DNA from: Lachnospiraceae bacterium | Lineage (GTDB): Bacteria > Bacillota > Clostridia > Lachnospirales > Lachnospiraceae | DNA: 52,967 nt | Assembly (NCBI GenBank): GCA_017434885.1 | Contig: JAFSGE010000031.1 | Location: 1-52,967, forward strand | Direction of reading: 5' to 3' | Part shown: in pieces, positions 44,449-51,788 of the stretch | How positions within the stretch are numbered: position 1 is the first letter of the stretch | How the letters are laid out: each line of letters starts with the position of its first letter | Notes under the pieces: generated by a model | What the model saw: only the letters and a program-made list of their open reading frames with translations | Told to the model about the DNA's origin: nothing | Databases searched by the model: none | Translations under genes and position numbers: made by a program

Positions 44449-45366
44449 ATGTTATTGTTGGAACAGATGGTAGTCCTGTTTTTGCTTATGGGCGTGGGAT
44501 TTTACTGTTATAAAAAAGAATTTATTACAGATGAAAGCAGCAAAAAGCTTTCTGCCATTGTGGTGAATATAGCTAATCCGGCAATGGTTCTCACCGGTTG
44601 TATGGGAGAAAACAAAATCAAGGGTCAGGAACTGCTACAGATAGCTTTGATTATTGTGCTGATTTATGGGGCGTTATTGCTTCTTGCGCTGGTGATTCCG
44701 AAAGTGCTTTGCATTGACAAGAAAAGTGCGGGAGCTTACCGTGCCATGACGGTGTTTTCCAACATCGGATTTATGGGATTTCCGGTAATTTCGGCATTGT
44801 ATGGAAGGGAAGCATTGCTTTATGCATCATTGTTTACCATTCCCTATAATACACTGATTTATACTTATGGGATATCGGCAATGTCTACCGGAGAGGGAAA
44901 AGAGAAAAAAGGTTCTTTTGCATGGGACAGGGTGTTTAACGCAGGTGTAATTGCCTGTATAATCACCATTATCGTGTACTTGTTACAATTACCGGTTCCG
45001 GAATTTGTGGAATCTACCGTAACCCATTTGAGCAACTTAACGGCGCCCTTAAGTATGATGGTAATTGGTGCATCATTGGCAACTATTAATATGAAAAAAT
45101 TATTTACGGATGTGAAGCTTCTTTTGTTTTCTGCGATTAAGCTTTTGCTGATTCCGGTAGTGGGTGTGTTTGTTATCAGGCAGTTTGTGCCCAATGAAAT
45201 GATTTGCGGCGTGTGTATGGTGATGCTTGCTACACCGGTAGGAAGTATGACGGCGATGCTTGCCCAGCAATATGACGGTGACTATGAGATGGCATCAAAA
45301 GGTGTGGCGCTGACAACGGTGCTTTCGGTAGTGACTATGCCCATTGTGTCCATGTTGGTGGGATAA
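44449..45366 (+). CDS. AEC (auxin efflux carrier) family transporter
   Basis: A 305-residue membrane protein with about ten hydrophobic segments in two inverted halves, matching bacterial AEC/malonate-permease-like carriers. Typical are VVNIANPAMVLTG near the start, SNIGFMGFPVISALYG in the middle, and LATPVGSMTAMLAQQYDGD with ALTTVLSVVTMPI at the end. It is 12 bases after the YlmH gene with GAGGAGA as ribosome-binding site. It likely exports organic anions or amino-acid-like compounds; substrate unknown. Confidence 0.9.
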   Translation: MLLLEQMVVLFLLMGVGFYCYKKEFITDESSKKLSAIVVNIANPAMVLTGCMGENKIKGQELLQIALIIVLIYGALLLLALVIPKVLCIDKKSAGAYRAMTVFSNIGFMGFPVISALYGREALLYASLFTIPYNTLIYTYGISAMSTGEGKEKKGSFAWDRVFNAGVIACIITIIVYLLQLPVPEFVESTVTHLSNLTAPLSMMVIGASLATINMKKLFTDVKLLLFSAIKLLLIPVVGVFVIRQFVPNEMICGVCMVMLATPVGSMTAMLAQQYDGDYEMASKGVALTTVLSVVTMPIVSMLVG

Positions 45367-45375
45367 AAAGGGAGA

Positions 45376-45458
45376 GGAATGTTGCATAAGCGGCAATGCA
45401 TCTGCTTGGACGGGTTACGCCAAGCATTCCGCAAAGCCTGATAAAGCATAGTCTTTGC
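45376..45458 (+). other. Structured intergenic region with three-way-junction fold
   Basis: GGAAT (45376-45380) pairs with ATTCC (45426-45430). The enclosed segment folds into two hairpins: GTTGC/GCAAT (45381-45385 and 45393-45397) and GCTTGG/CCAAGC (45404-45409 and 45420-45425). A further hairpin follows immediately, GCAAAG/CTTTGC (45431-45436 and 45453-45458). The patch is richer in G+C than its surroundings and lies between the AEC gene and peptidase T. It could be a small regulatory RNA, a processed 3' end or a dispersed repeat. Confidence 0.4.
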
Positions 45459-45582
45459 TCCATGGCGTAAATTGTCCTGCGCAGAGGCATATGCCGATAG
45501 ATACAAAACTATTAGAAATGCTTGAATAGAAAGACGGGAAGATGTGATACAAAATAGAGTGTAATATGTAGGAGTCGTTAAA

Positions 45583-46821
45583 ATGGTTAAATCAGAAATC
45601 AGAGAAAAAGTAATAGAAAGATTTTTACAATATGTGAAAATGGATACGCAGTCGGATGAGAGCAGTAATAGTACGCCCACTACGGAAAAGCAACATAAAT
45701 TAGCGCAGCTTTTGGTAGAGGAATTGACTGCAATGGGAGCACAGGAAATTACCTATGATAAGGAGCACTGCTATGTGTATGCGTCTGTTCCTGCATCAGA
45801 GGGAAGAGAAGGGGATGCGGTTCTTGGCTTTATTGCGCATATGGACACAGCACCGGCAGTAACAGGAAAGGATGTCAAGCCGCAAATAATAGAGCAGTAT
45901 GACGGCGGCGATATTTTGCTGAATCATGAAAAAGAAATTGTGATGAAGACAGAGGATTTTCCGAAGCTTTGCGAGTATATAGGAAAAACATTGATTACCA
46001 CTGACGGAACCACGCTTCTTGGAGCAGATGACAAGGCCGGTGTGGCAGAAATCATGACGATGGCAGAGTATTTACTGAGCCATAAAGAGTGTAAACACGG
46101 CAAAATCAGAATCGGCTTTACTCCGGACGAGGAGGTCGGAGCAGGTGCAGACTATTTTGATGTGAATCTGTTTGGCGCAGACTATGCTTATACGGTAGAC
46201 GGTGGTAAGCTGGGAGAAATCGAGTATGAGAACTTTAACGCGGCAGGCGCCAAAGTGACCTTTAGCGGGCGCAGTGTGCATCCCGGTGATGCAAAAAACA
46301 AAATGGTAAATGCGCTTTTGCTTGCCATGGAGTTTCAGGGGATGCTGCCTGTATTTGAAAATCCCATGTATACAGAAAAATATGAAGGATTTTATCATCT
46401 GGATGAATTGCATGGCAGTGTGGAAAGTGCTAAGGCAGAGTACATTATCCGAGACCATGACAGAATGAAATTTGAACAAAAAAAGGAAAGATTTCTTGCG
46501 GTTGCTGCGTATTTGAACGGAAAGTACGGGGATAACAGTGTGGCAGTAGAGATGAAGGATTCCTATTACAATATGCGGGAAATTATTGAGCAGCATATGC
46601 ATCTGATTGAGGATGCCAAGGCAGCTATGGAGGAAATCGGTATAGAGCCGGAAATCATTCCAATTAGAGGCGGAACAGACGGAGCAAGACTTTCCTTTAT
46701 GGGCTTGCCTTGCCCGAATCTTTGCACCGGAGGCCATAATTTCCACGGACGGTTTGAGTATATCTGCGTAGAGTCCATGGAAAAAGTAGTGGAGCTTTTG
46801 GTGAAACTGGCAAGTAAATAG
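45583..46821 (+). CDS. pepT: Peptidase T (tripeptide aminopeptidase), M20B
   Basis: A 412-residue zinc aminopeptidase that removes N-terminal residues from tripeptides in the cytosol. Metal and catalytic blocks are intact: [10 protein letters not shown] (His and catalytic Asp), GADDKAG (bridging Asp), TPDEEVGAG (general base Glu and ligand Glu), TVDGG (Asp), and [10 protein letters not shown] (final His). The dimerisation domain lies at about 215-325. Length matches known PepT. TAGGAG precedes the ATG. Peptide use is unrelated to the sugar genes. It is convergent with the TSUP permease. Confidence 0.95.
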   Translation: MVKSEIREKVIERFLQYVKMDTQSDESSNSTPTTEKQHKLAQLLVEELTAMGAQEITYDKEHCYVYASVPASEGREGDAVLGFIAHMDTAPAVTGKDVKPQIIEQYDGGDILLNHEKEIVMKTEDFPKLCEYIGKTLITTDGTTLLGADDKAGVAEIMTMAEYLLSHKECKHGKIRIGFTPDEEVGAGADYFDVNLFGADYAYTVDGGKLGEIEYENFNAAGAKVTFSGRSVHPGDAKNKMVNALLLAMEFQGMLPVFENPMYTEKYEGFYHLDELHGSVESAKAEYIIRDHDRMKFEQKKERFLAVAAYLNGKYGDNSVAVEMKDSYYNMREIIEQHMHLIEDAKAAMEEIGIEPEIIPIRGGTDGARLSFMGLPCPNLCTGGHNFHGRFEYICVESMEKVVELLVKLASK

Positions 46822-46846
46822 CAAAACTTTGCAGAAAGTGCGGTCG

Positions 46847-47611
46847 CTAAATAAATAAACCTGACAGAATCTTGAGAAACAAAATTCCAAGTACCACAAT
46901 AATAACAGGTTTTATAATAGCAGCGCCTTTTTTCAGGACAAGACCGGAACCGGCATAATTTCCTGCAATGCTAAAAAGTGCGGCAACAATGCCCAGCAAA
47001 AATAAAACTTGTCCGTTTACAAGAAAGGTAACCAGTGCTGCCAGGTTAGAGGAAAGGTTTACCAGTTTCGTGTTGCCGGAGGCAGTTTTGATATCCATTC
47101 TGCACAGTCCGGTATAGAGCAGAATGAGAAAGGTACCTGTGCCGGGACCATAAAACCCGTCATACATTCCTATTACAAAGGAAATCACACAACAGAGAAG
47201 AATGACAAGACTGCGTCTTAGCTTCTTTTGAGGAGCTTTGGAGTGGTCTTTCTTTTTTAGGACAAAATAAGCAGTAACAGGTAAGATAAAAAGCAACAGA
47301 TATTCCAAAATCCGTTCGCTAACAGATAAACTAAGCTTAGCACCGATAGCAGAGCCGATAAGCGCACAAAGTACGGAAGGAATTGCGCTTACAAGGTCAG
47401 CATACTTGTTTTTACAATAGCGGATGGTGGATATGGCGGTGCCAAGGCAGGAAGAAAGCTTGTTTGTCGCAATGGCATTGTGAATGGGAATGCCTGCAAG
47501 TAAATAGGCGGGAAGCGAAATCAGACCGCCTCCGCCCGCGATGGAATCGATAAAACCTGCCAAAAAGACTAAAGGGCATACAATTAAGAAAGTTGTAAAA
47601 GTAATTTCCAT
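46847..47611 (-). CDS. TSUP/TauE-SafE family membrane permease
   Basis: A 254-residue protein with about eight membrane helices in two repeats. The family hallmarks are GFIDSIAGGGGLISLP near the N-terminus and the matching GMYDGFYGPGTGTFLIL in the second half. Members export or import sulfur-containing or small organic anions such as sulfite or sulfoacetate; substrate here unknown. AAGGAT is a modest ribosome-binding site. It stands alone, convergent with pepT. Confidence 0.92.
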   Translation of the reverse strand: MEITFTTFLIVCPLVFLAGFIDSIAGGGGLISLPAYLLAGIPIHNAIATNKLSSCLGTAISTIRYCKNKYADLVSAIPSVLCALIGSAIGAKLSLSVSERILEYLLLFILPVTAYFVLKKKDHSKAPQKKLRRSLVILLCCVISFVIGMYDGFYGPGTGTFLILLYTGLCRMDIKTASGNTKLVNLSSNLAALVTFLVNGQVLFLLGIVAALFSIAGNYAGSGLVLKKGAAIIKPVIIVVLGILFLKILSGLFI

Positions 47612-47740
47612 GTGATTATCCTTATTCTGTGATTAGTGTAAATGCGATTCTGCTTGTAAGAATCAAATTTAGTATATGATATTTAGTTTTGATGTGCAAG
47701 TATTGAAGGCGGATGGGAATATTGCCCGATTGTAGAAGTA

Positions 47741-47849
47741 CGTCAGAAAAAACGTTGATTAAAAGAAATAAATCGTCAGAAAAAATGCATAAATAGGTAG
47801 AAAGTTCGTCTGAAAAAGTGTATACTTTATATGAAGTACTGTAGAAAGG
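47741..47849 (+). repeat. 33-bp-period repeat array upstream of AAA+ ATPase gene 1
   Basis: CGTCAGAAAAAA begins at 47741 and 47774, and the variant CGTCTGAAAAAG at 47807, exactly 33 bases apart each time. A degenerate fourth copy, CTGTAGAAAGGAG, begins at 47839 (spacing 32) and contains the ribosome-binding site of the gene starting at 47858. Unit interiors are AT-rich and only weakly alike, so it is the short core and the period that are conserved. Confidence 0.8.
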
Positions 47850-47857
47850 AGCTTGTT

Positions 47858-49159
47858 ATGGAGAGATATGCATTAAATAGATTAGTAGAGTGGAAACAGA
47901 AAAAAAATCGTAAGCCGCTTATTTTGAAAGGGGCAAGGCAGGTTGGCAAAACCTGGCTTATGAAAGAATTTGGAAGGAAGTATTTCAAATATACGGCGTA
48001 TATAAATTTTGATAATAATAAAAGAATGGAAGAAGTGTTTTCCATGGATTATGATATCGAAAGGATTTTGATGGCAATCAATATTGAAACGGGAGTAAAA
48101 ATTATTCCCGGTGAAACATTGATTATTTTTGACGAAGTACAGGAAAATAAACGTGCAATTGCCTCGTTAAAATATTTTTATGAGGATGCATCGGAATATA
48201 CGGTTGTGGCAGCAGGCTCTTTGCTTGGTGTGGCAATACATGAAGGTGTTTCATTTCCCGTAGGAAAAGTAGATACGTTAGAATTGAATCCTTTAAGTTT
48301 TAACGAATTTTTGTTGGCTCTGGGAGAGGATGGTTTGGTTTCTCTTATTGAAAAGAACGATTTCATACTTTGGGAGGCATATCATGATAAGTTAACGGAC
48401 TGTTTAAAGAAATACTACTACATTGGAGGAATGCCGGAAGTGGTAGCTAATTTTGTAGAGAACAAAGACTTTACAGAAGTAAGAGAATTGCAAAAAAGAA
48501 TTATTGAATTATATGAAGACGATTTTAGTAAGCATACCGGCGCAAGGAAACTTCCAAGGATCAGAATGGTATGGAATTCTATCCCTATGCAGCTTGCAAA
48601 AGAAAATAAGAAATTTTTCTTTGGACAAATAAAGCAGGGGGCAAGAGCAAAGGATTTTGAAATAGCAATTGAATGGCTTATGGACTGTGGTTTGATAAAG
48701 AAAGTATATAAGGTTAGTAAACCGGCAATGCCCCTAAAAGCTTATACTGATTTTTCGGCGTTTAAATTATATATTTTGGATGTTGGATTATTGGGGGCAT
48801 TAAGTGAACTTGATGCAAAATCTATTTTGGAAGGTAATAGGATATTTATTGAATTTAAAGGAGCAATGACAGAGCAGTATGTTTTGCAACAACTTATAGC
48901 AGAAACATCATATAAACCGTATTACTTTACTGAAACCAAGTCAGAAGGCGAAATAGATTTTCTGATTCAAAAAGATAGTATGATTGTGCCTATAGAGGTA
49001 AAGGCAGAAGAAAATCTTAGAGCAAAAAGTTTAAGATGCTTTTGTGAAAAGTACAGTCCGGAATTAGCAATCAGGACTTCGATGTCAAAGTATAGGGAAC
49101 AGGATTGGATGATTAATTTGCCGCTGTACGCAATCAGTTGTTTGGAGAAAAAAATATAG
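47858..49159 (+). CDS. AAA+ ATPase with DUF4143 (PD-(D/E)XK-like) C-terminal domain, copy 1
   Basis: A 433-residue protein of the archaeal-ATPase-like AAA/DUF4143 group, often present in many copies per anaerobe genome. The ATPase domain spans about 15-170, with Walker A GARQVGKT at residues 25-32 and Walker B LIIFDEVQE near 90-100. A helical middle follows. The C-terminal DUF4143 ends in a PD-(D/E)XK-nuclease-like signature: E365-I-D367 followed by E380-V-K382. AAAGGAG precedes the ATG at 47858. Function is not established; defence, DNA processing and selfish spread have all been suggested in general terms for such families. It is paralogous to the gene at 50292 but not close in sequence. 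Confidence 0.9.
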   Translation: MERYALNRLVEWKQKKNRKPLILKGARQVGKTWLMKEFGRKYFKYTAYINFDNNKRMEEVFSMDYDIERILMAINIETGVKIIPGETLIIFDEVQENKRAIASLKYFYEDASEYTVVAAGSLLGVAIHEGVSFPVGKVDTLELNPLSFNEFLLALGEDGLVSLIEKNDFILWEAYHDKLTDCLKKYYYIGGMPEVVANFVENKDFTEVRELQKRIIELYEDDFSKHTGARKLPRIRMVWNSIPMQLAKENKKFFFGQIKQGARAKDFEIAIEWLMDCGLIKKVYKVSKPAMPLKAYTDFSAFKLYILDVGLLGALSELDAKSILEGNRIFIEFKGAMTEQYVLQQLIAETSYKPYYFTETKSEGEIDFLIQKDSMIVPIEVKAEENLRAKSLRCFCEKYSPELAIRTSMSKYREQDWMINLPLYAISCLEKKI

Positions 49160-49173
49160 AGGGGGTGAAGTTT

Positions 49174-49224
49174 GTCAGAAAAGTGTGGCCGGGATTAGTC
49201 AGAAGTATTTGTGGATAAATCCAC
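49174..49224 (+). repeat. Repeat-core copies and a palindrome after ATPase gene 1
   Basis: GTCAGAAAAGTG (49174) and GTCAGAAGT (49198) repeat the core of the upstream array 24 bases apart. Ten bases beyond the second, GTGGAT-AA-ATCCAC (49211-49224) is a perfect inverted repeat. The ATPase gene is thus bracketed by the same short motif on both sides. The downstream copies may be the remains of another array. Confidence 0.5.
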
Positions 49225-49293
49225 TATTTTGTTGTATGATAATATCAATTATTGGTAATAGAAATATTTGTTTGTCTTAAGGCAGGAAGTGTG

Positions 49294-49386
49294 ATGAGTA
49301 TTAAAGATAGTAAGGAACTTGAGTTTGCAATTTTTTGTATTGAAAATGTTGCGAGAAGGCTGTTCGGATATGCATTGCATGAGTGA
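49294..49386 (+). pseudogene. Truncated DUF3791-like gene remnant
   Basis: A 30-codon frame (starts MSIKDSKELEFAIFCIENVA) that looks like the first third of DUF3791 family proteins, the small partners of DUF3990 in a putative toxin-antitoxin pair. It stops after GYALHE. Another frame just behind it (49379-49432) reads protein-like for 17 codons, so a frameshift or internal deletion is plausible. GGAAG lies upstream. The family call rests on memory of the N-terminal pattern only. Confidence 0.4.
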
Positions 49387-49445
49387 ACAGTATTTATCGA
49401 AAGAACTTTCAGAAGAATATGAAAGAAAATAAAGGGAGAAAACGA

Positions 49446-49643
49446 ATGCCGGAAAATAAATATCTGATTGCTGATACCACAAAATCAGAAAGAATTGCAC
49501 TTATTAAATCATGGATACCGGAAGATGAAGCAATGGACGGATGTGACATCGACCTTTGGGAAATGTATAGAGATTATATTAACGGAACAAAAGAAATAGC
49601 AGAATGTAATGCTGCTTTTCAGACAGAATATTACATGGAGTAA
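49446..49643 (+). CDS. Small conserved clostridial protein, unknown function
   Basis: A 65-residue acidic protein starting at ATG 49446 with GGGAG eight bases upstream. Visible pattern: K-Y-L-I-A-D-T-T-K near the start, a central D-G-C-D-I-D-L-W-E-M-Y-x-D-Y-I-x-G, and A-F-Q-T-E-Y-Y at the end. Similar small proteins occur widely in Lachnospiraceae, sometimes mislabelled as purine biosynthesis proteins. A shared Cys and acidic residues are conserved in those I recall. It sits eight bases before the next small gene, so the two form a small operon. Confidence 0.7.
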   Translation: MPENKYLIADTTKSERIALIKSWIPEDEAMDGCDIDLWEMYRDYINGTKEIAECNAAFQTEYYME

Positions 49644-49651
49644 GGGATAGT

Positions 49652-49951
49652 ATGAATCGTGAAATTAGAATGAGCATATCTTCCTTGACAAGAACGGGAG
49701 ATAAAAAAGCAATATATATTCTGTTTACGGATGGGGATTTCAGTGCGGAATTTTCTATTCCGGACTGTAAGTTACTTAGTAGTCACGGGTTTTTGGAGGA
49801 AGATTTAAAACAGCTGAAAGAATATATTGAAAATGAACAGGATTATTTGTTCAGTCTGGCAAAAGAAATTAATCCTATCAGAAATTTTCTGGGGGATGGA
49901 AAAGAAGAGGATAAGAAAAAAAGCAAGAGGATTATCGTAGACGAAGGGTAA
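49652..49951 (+). CDS. Small hypothetical protein
   Basis: A 99-residue soluble protein with a mixed alpha/beta look: a beta-rich N-terminal half (RMSISSLTRTGDKKAIYILFTD, FSAEFSIPDCKLL) and a charged helical C-terminal half ending in a Lys/Glu/Asp-rich tail. No known domain is recognised. It follows the 65-residue gene closely, with weak GGGATAG upstream. The downstream terminator at 49960 is the left copy of the 107-bp repeat, so this gene marks the original left flank of the ATPase-2 insertion. Confidence 0.65.
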   Translation: MNREIRMSISSLTRTGDKKAIYILFTDGDFSAEFSIPDCKLLSSHGFLEEDLKQLKEYIENEQDYLFSLAKEINPIRNFLGDGKEEDKKKSKRIIVDEG

Positions 49952-49958
49952 TCCTGTA

Positions 49959-50065
49959 TCCCTCACATAAACTGTAATAACAGTTATGTGGGGGTTTTTT
50001 GTGTGAAAAAATATAGAGAGTACATAGAACGGATTAGAAGTATCAGACTTTTTCCGCAAAGACAG
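49959..50065 (+). repeat. Left copy of 107-bp direct repeat
   Basis: Identical to 51682-51788 except for three substitutions (T/A in the T run, A/C and A/G in the coding part). It contains an intrinsic terminator plus the first 21 codons of the polysaccharide deacetylase gene. Identity stops abruptly at 50065, where the left copy continues into unrelated sequence leading to the ATPase-2 repeat array. Confidence 0.93.
49960..50000 (+). terminator. Intrinsic terminator in the left repeat
   Basis: CCCTCACATAAACTGT (49960-49975) pairs with ACAGTTATGTGGGGG (49980-49994) with one bulged A and one wobble, loop AATA, followed by six T residues. It ends the small two-gene operon at 49446-49951. Confidence 0.88.
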
Positions 50066-50086
50066 TCACTATCCGAAAAAAAGTAA
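50003..50086 (+). pseudogene. Truncated 5' end of the polysaccharide deacetylase gene
   Basis: GTG at 50003 opens a 27-codon frame whose first 21 residues match the start of the intact deacetylase at 51726 with one difference (Glu for Asp at position 9), then runs into SLSEKK and a stop at 50084-50086. It is the orphaned left-hand copy made by the 107-bp duplication. Confidence 0.85.
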
Positions 50087-50133
50087 ATGTTAATCTGATT
50101 TTATTACAAAGAAAATTACAATGTTGTAAAACG

Positions 50134-50280
50134 GGGCAAAATATGTGAACAATACATGAAAAAACTGGGCAAAATAGTAATATAATAATAAAAACAACGA
50201 ATTTGCAGAAAAACAAGAAAACAAAATTGACGATTTTGCAGAAAGGAGCTAAAATAAAAACAACGATTTTGCAGAAAGGC
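50134..50280 (+). repeat. 33-bp-period repeat array upstream of AAA+ ATPase gene 2
   Basis: Five copies of a (T/G)GCA(G/A)AAA-type core. GGGCAAAATA begins at 50134 and 50167 (33 apart). TTGCAGAAA has its C at 50206, 50239 and 50272 (33 apart each), with 36 bases between the two groups. The last three copies share a longer core, CGA(A/T)TTTGCAGAAA. Copy four carries AAGGAG without a start codon; copy five, AAAGGCAGG, is the ribosome-binding site of the ATPase gene at 50292. Confidence 0.8.
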
Positions 50281-50291
50281 AGGAAATATCT

Positions 50292-51623
50292 ATGTTTCAG
50301 AGAAAGATTTATAATAAACTTTGGGAATGGAAGAATGAGTCTGATGGTAAAACAGCACTTCTGATTGAAGGAGCAAGACGAATCGGAAAGTCAACAGTAG
50401 CAGAAGCCTTTGCAAAAGAGGCATATAAAAGTTATATACTGATTGATTTTTCTAAAGCATCCAAAGAGGTCCGGGAACTGTTTGATGATATTTCAGATTT
50501 AAATTATATATTCCTGCGCCTGCAGCTGATATATAAAACAGATTTGCATGAAAGGGATTCGGTTATTATTTTTGATGAGGTACAGTTATGTCCTATGGCG
50601 CGCCAGGCAATTAAGCATCTGGTAAAGGATCACAGATATGATTACATTGAGACCGGTTCCTTGATTTCTATTCAGAAAAATATTAAGGACATATTGATTC
50701 CCAGTGAAGAGCGCAAGATAAGTATGTTTCCTATGGATTTTGAGGAATTTTTGTGGGCAACAGGTGATACAAACACATCAAAGCTTTTGACCAATGTTTT
50801 TGAAAAACAGGTTTCTCTGGGAGATGCAGTACATCGTAAACTTATGAGAGATTTTCGATTATATATGTTGGTTGGCGGTATGCCGCAGGCAGTAGAAGCA
50901 TATATCGAGACCAATAATTTCAGAAAAGTGGACGAGCTTAAGCGAGACATTTTAAAGCTGTATGAGGATGACTTCAGAAAGATAGACACATCCGGAAGAA
51001 TATCCATGCTATTTAATGCAATACCGGCACAGCTTAATACCAATGCATCCCGCTATCAGGTATCCGGTGTTTTAAGCGGTGAAAGAGCTGATACTGTGCT
51101 GGAATTAATTTCGGATATGGTAGATTCCAGAACTGTTCAGATTGCATATCATGCCAATGACCCCAATGCTGGACTGGCCAATGCAAAGGATCTAAGAAGA
51201 TTTAAATTGTTTTTGGCAGACACGGGCCTTTTGACAACATTAATTTTTAAAGATAAAAATTTTACAGAAAATATTATTTATGAAAAGCTATTAAGCGATA
51301 AACTCAGTGTTAATCTTGGATATGTTTATGAAAATGTGGTGGCACAGATATTATCTGTTAATGGATATGCGTTGTACTATCATACATTTTTAAATGAAAA
51401 GTCAAAGCATAATTATGAAATTGATTTCCTGCTTTCTAAGAAAAACAAGATATGTCCCATAGAAGTGAAATCATCCGGTTATAATACGCATAAGCCACTG
51501 GATGCCTTTTCGGAGAAATATTCTGAACGGATTTTGGAAAAGTATCTGATATATACCAAGGATTTGAAGAAGGATAGGGACATATTAATGATGCCTGTGT
51601 ATTTGCTGCCATTTATGAGGTGA
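50292..51623 (+). CDS. AAA+ ATPase with DUF4143 (PD-(D/E)XK-like) C-terminal domain, copy 2
   Basis: A 443-residue paralogue of the gene at 47858. Walker A is GARRIGKS (residues 27-34) and Walker B is SVIIFDEVQLC (near 95-105). The middle includes YMLVGGMPQAVEAYI, a block shared with copy 1 as IGGMPEVVANFV. The C-terminal DUF4143 has E376-I-D378 and E391-V-K393, the nuclease-like pair. A plausible site, AAAGGCAGG, precedes the ATG and belongs to the last repeat of the array. The gene is the only cargo between the 107-bp direct repeats. Function unknown; an active ATPase is likely from the intact motifs. Confidence 0.9.
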   Translation: MFQRKIYNKLWEWKNESDGKTALLIEGARRIGKSTVAEAFAKEAYKSYILIDFSKASKEVRELFDDISDLNYIFLRLQLIYKTDLHERDSVIIFDEVQLCPMARQAIKHLVKDHRYDYIETGSLISIQKNIKDILIPSEERKISMFPMDFEEFLWATGDTNTSKLLTNVFEKQVSLGDAVHRKLMRDFRLYMLVGGMPQAVEAYIETNNFRKVDELKRDILKLYEDDFRKIDTSGRISMLFNAIPAQLNTNASRYQVSGVLSGERADTVLELISDMVDSRTVQIAYHANDPNAGLANAKDLRRFKLFLADTGLLTTLIFKDKNFTENIIYEKLLSDKLSVNLGYVYENVVAQILSVNGYALYYHTFLNEKSKHNYEIDFLLSKKNKICPIEVKSSGYNTHKPLDAFSEKYSERILEKYLIYTKDLKKDRDILMMPVYLLPFMR

Positions 51624-51681
51624 TGGGTAAGGTGTTTTTGAGATAGCATTGTTCTAAAAATATATTGCATGTGACAAACTG

Positions 51682-51788
51682 TCCCTCACATAAACTGTAA
51701 TAACAGTTATGTGGGGGATTTTTGTGTGAAAAAATATAGAGAGTACATAGACCGGATTAGAAGTATCAGACTTTTTCCGCAAAGGCAG
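51682..51788 (+). repeat. Right copy of 107-bp direct repeat
   Basis: Matches 49959-50065 with three substitutions. Here the sequence continues in frame into the complete deacetylase gene, so this copy carries the functional right flank. Confidence 0.93.
51683..51723 (+). terminator. Intrinsic terminator overlapping the deacetylase leader
   Basis: Same stem as at 49960 (51683-51698 with 51703-51717), followed by ATTTTT instead of TTTTTT. Its GGGGG arm is also the only purine-rich stretch available as ribosome-binding site for the GTG at 51726, so hairpin folding would hide that site. Confidence 0.75.

Larger units (their letters stand above)
49959..51788 (+). mobile_element. Candidate ATPase-2 cassette bounded by 107-bp direct repeats
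   Basis: The unit consists of repeat-unique-repeat: 107 bp, 1616 bp (50066-51681) and 107 bp. The unique part holds the motif array and one AAA+/DUF4143 gene and nothing else recognisable; there is no transposase or integrase. Removing one repeat plus the unique part would rejoin the small gene at 49652 with an intact deacetylase gene. The call as mobile is an inference from the duplication. Recombination-mediated integration of a circle or an imperfect tandem duplication would leave the same signature. Confidence 0.45.

Noticed and set aside
47741-50280. CRISPR array because of 33-bp periodic repeats
   Set aside because: The conserved part is only 6-14 bases, the units differ in the rest, and no cas gene is near. 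The period reflects the whole unit rather than repeat plus unique spacer.
49959-51788. Insertion sequence or transposon
   Set aside because: No transposase, no terminal inverted repeats, and the flanking direct repeats are far longer than usual target duplications. Recorded instead as a candidate cassette.
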